From JAAZMF01 sp036786445 (GTDB lineage: Bacteria; Bacillota; Limnochordia; DTU087), in NCBI GenBank assembly GCA_036786445.1, contig DAIQRD010000134.1:1-5735 (forward strand): a stretch of DNA of 5,735 bases, written 5' to 3'. Positions 5,098 to 5,735 of this stretch are shown piece after piece. The position numbers and the translations under genes were made by a program. Positions within the stretch are counted from its first letter, which is position 1; each line of letters starts with the position of its first letter. Under the pieces are notes generated by a model that had not been told where the DNA came from, made no database searches, and saw only the letters and a program-made list of their open reading frames with translations.

Positions 5098-5136
5098 AGG
5101 TACTAATGAAGGAATATGCGGGGGGCGTACTAATGA
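5086..5136 (+). repeat. Three GTACTA repeats spanning the dapB promoter and start
   Basis: GTACTA occurs at 5086-5091, 5100-5105 and 5127-5132. The last two are extended to a 10-bp direct repeat, GTACTAATGA (5100-5109 and 5127-5136), set 27 bp apart. The first copy overlaps the -10 region. Each of the other two contains an ATG, and these are in frame with each other. They may be operator half-sites or a local duplication of the start region. Confidence 0.45.
5120..5125 (+). promoter_or_regulatory. Ribosome binding site of dapB
   Basis: GGGGGG lies 7 nt before the ATG at 5133 and is a modest, G-only Shine-Dalgarno sequence. The stronger-looking AAGGA at 5109-5113 is 19 nt away, too far for this start. 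An in-frame ATG at 5106 lacks a good site and would sit at the predicted mRNA 5' end. Confidence 0.5.
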
Positions 5137-5735
5137 CCATAAGAGTAGTAGTCAACGGTGCTGCCGGTAGGATGGGCCGAGAAGTGGTCAAAGCCGTCAG
5201 TCAAGCCAACGATATGGCATTAGTGGGAGCCTGTGACCAGCAGGGTGTTGGTGAAGATGTGGGCAGTTTGGCGGGAATTGGCCCCCTGGCAGTGAACGTC
5301 GAGAATTCTTTGGCAGGCGTTCTAGCACGCAGTAGAGCCAACGTGATGGTGGATTTTACCGAACCAGCCAGCGCATTGCATAATGTATATACTGCTATTC
5401 GCCAAGGTGTAAGGGCCGTAGTAGGGACAACGGGACTTACCCAAGTCGACCTGGATGATATAGATGCAGCTGCCCGTGGAAAGAGTGTTGGAGTTCTAGT
5501 AGCCCCCAATTTCGCCATGGGGGCGGTGCTCATGATGCACTTTGCCCAGCAGGCAGCAGAGTGGTTTCCCCATGTGGAAATTATCGAGTTACATCATGAT
5601 AGAAAGAAAGATGCTCCTTCAGGTACCGCCTTGAAAACAGCGGAGATGATCGGGGAAAGCTGGGCACGCCAAGAGGCAGCCCATATCAACTCTCCTGTGG
5701 AGGAGTGGGAGAGCCTGCCAGGTGCTAGGGGCGGC
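5133..5735 (+). CDS. dapB: 4-hydroxy-tetrahydrodipicolinate reductase, 5' part only
   Basis: The first 201 codons are present and the gene runs off the right edge; full-length DapB is usually about 250-270 aa. DapB reduces 4-hydroxy-tetrahydrodipicolinate to tetrahydrodipicolinate with NAD(P)H, in the cytoplasm, on the route to diaminopimelate and lysine. Its substrate is also the precursor of spore dipicolinate. The N-terminal Rossmann glycine motif is GAAGRMG (9-15). VDFT (73-76), GTTG (98-101) and APNFAMGA (124-131) follow. The catalytic/substrate loop ELHHDRKKDAPSGTA spans 152-166, with His154 and Lys158 matching the catalytic His159 and Lys163 of the E. coli enzyme. The sequence stops at GARGG, just before the conserved C-terminal strand region. 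The start at ATG 5133 gives the normal MTIRVVVNGAAGRMG opening; ATG 5106 would add nine residues. Confidence 0.97.
   Translation, partial: MTIRVVVNGAAGRMGREVVKAVSQANDMALVGACDQQGVGEDVGSLAGIGPLAVNVENSLAGVLARSRANVMVDFTEPASALHNVYTAIRQGVRAVVGTTGLTQVDLDDIDAAARGKSVGVLVAPNFAMGAVLMMHFAQQAAEWFPHVEIIELHHDRKKDAPSGTALKTAEMIGESWARQEAAHINSPVEEWESLPGARGG

Noticed and set aside
5050..5132. Possible lysine riboswitch before dapB
   Set aside because: The stretch from terminator to start is about 80 nt and the predicted leader about 30 nt, too short for the known lysine aptamer. No matching structure is seen.
5201..5533. 110-aa minus-strand frame within dapB
   Set aside because: It is a shadow of dapB, whose conserved motifs occupy the same DNA.
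1..5735. CRISPR array, tRNA, rRNA or insertion sequence
   Set aside because: No regularly spaced repeats, tRNA-like cloverleaf, rRNA stretch, transposase or terminal inverted repeats were recognised.

Overview
The window reads as chromosomal DNA of an endospore-forming Firmicute (Bacillota). The plus strand carries a YmxG-type M16 peptidase, a YlmC/YmxH-family PRC-barrel protein and dapB in that order. This echoes the ymxG–ymxH–dipicolinate/lysine neighbourhood of Bacillus and many Clostridia. Purine-rich ribosome binding sites and the use of TTG and GTG starts also fit. A gene inserted in the middle encodes a secreted protein that looks like an outer-membrane beta-barrel. That would suit one of the diderm Firmicute lineages (Limnochordia, Halanaerobiia or Negativicutes). 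The lineage is inferred and cannot be settled from this window.

Layout: (1) 1-656, minus strand: the 5' part of a secreted SH3b + GH18 glycosidase-like protein that runs off the left edge. (2) 657-807: a divergent intergenic region with a sigma-A-like promoter facing each way. (3) 808-2070: the M16 peptidase from a TTG start, followed with an overlapping ribosome binding site by an all-alpha dUTPase/MazG-like enzyme (2082-2462). (4) 2463-2610: a dense regulatory gap with a perfect 7-bp inverted repeat, a promoter-like sequence and a strong intrinsic terminator. (5) 2611-4062: the putative beta-barrel protein, then ymxH (4101-4373). (6) 4374-4512: a leader with self-complementary elements, then a GSP17M/YflT-like stress protein (4513-4998) closed by a clean terminator (5024-5049). 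(7) A promoter at 5069-5097 and dapB (5133 to beyond the right edge).

The genes divide into an envelope/sporulation group (GH18, M16 peptidase, YmxH, barrel-like protein), a housekeeping nucleotide-pool enzyme, a stress protein, and the start of the lysine/dipicolinate pathway. DapB reduces the dihydrodipicolinate intermediate at that branch point. Three starts were placed well inside longer open frames, at 808, 2611 and 4513, because the upstream parts of those frames lie over a divergent gene, a terminator and a leader.

The points most worth a second look are the barrel-like protein in a sporulation neighbourhood, the promoter–terminator arrangement just before it, and the alternative pairings in the leader of the stress gene.
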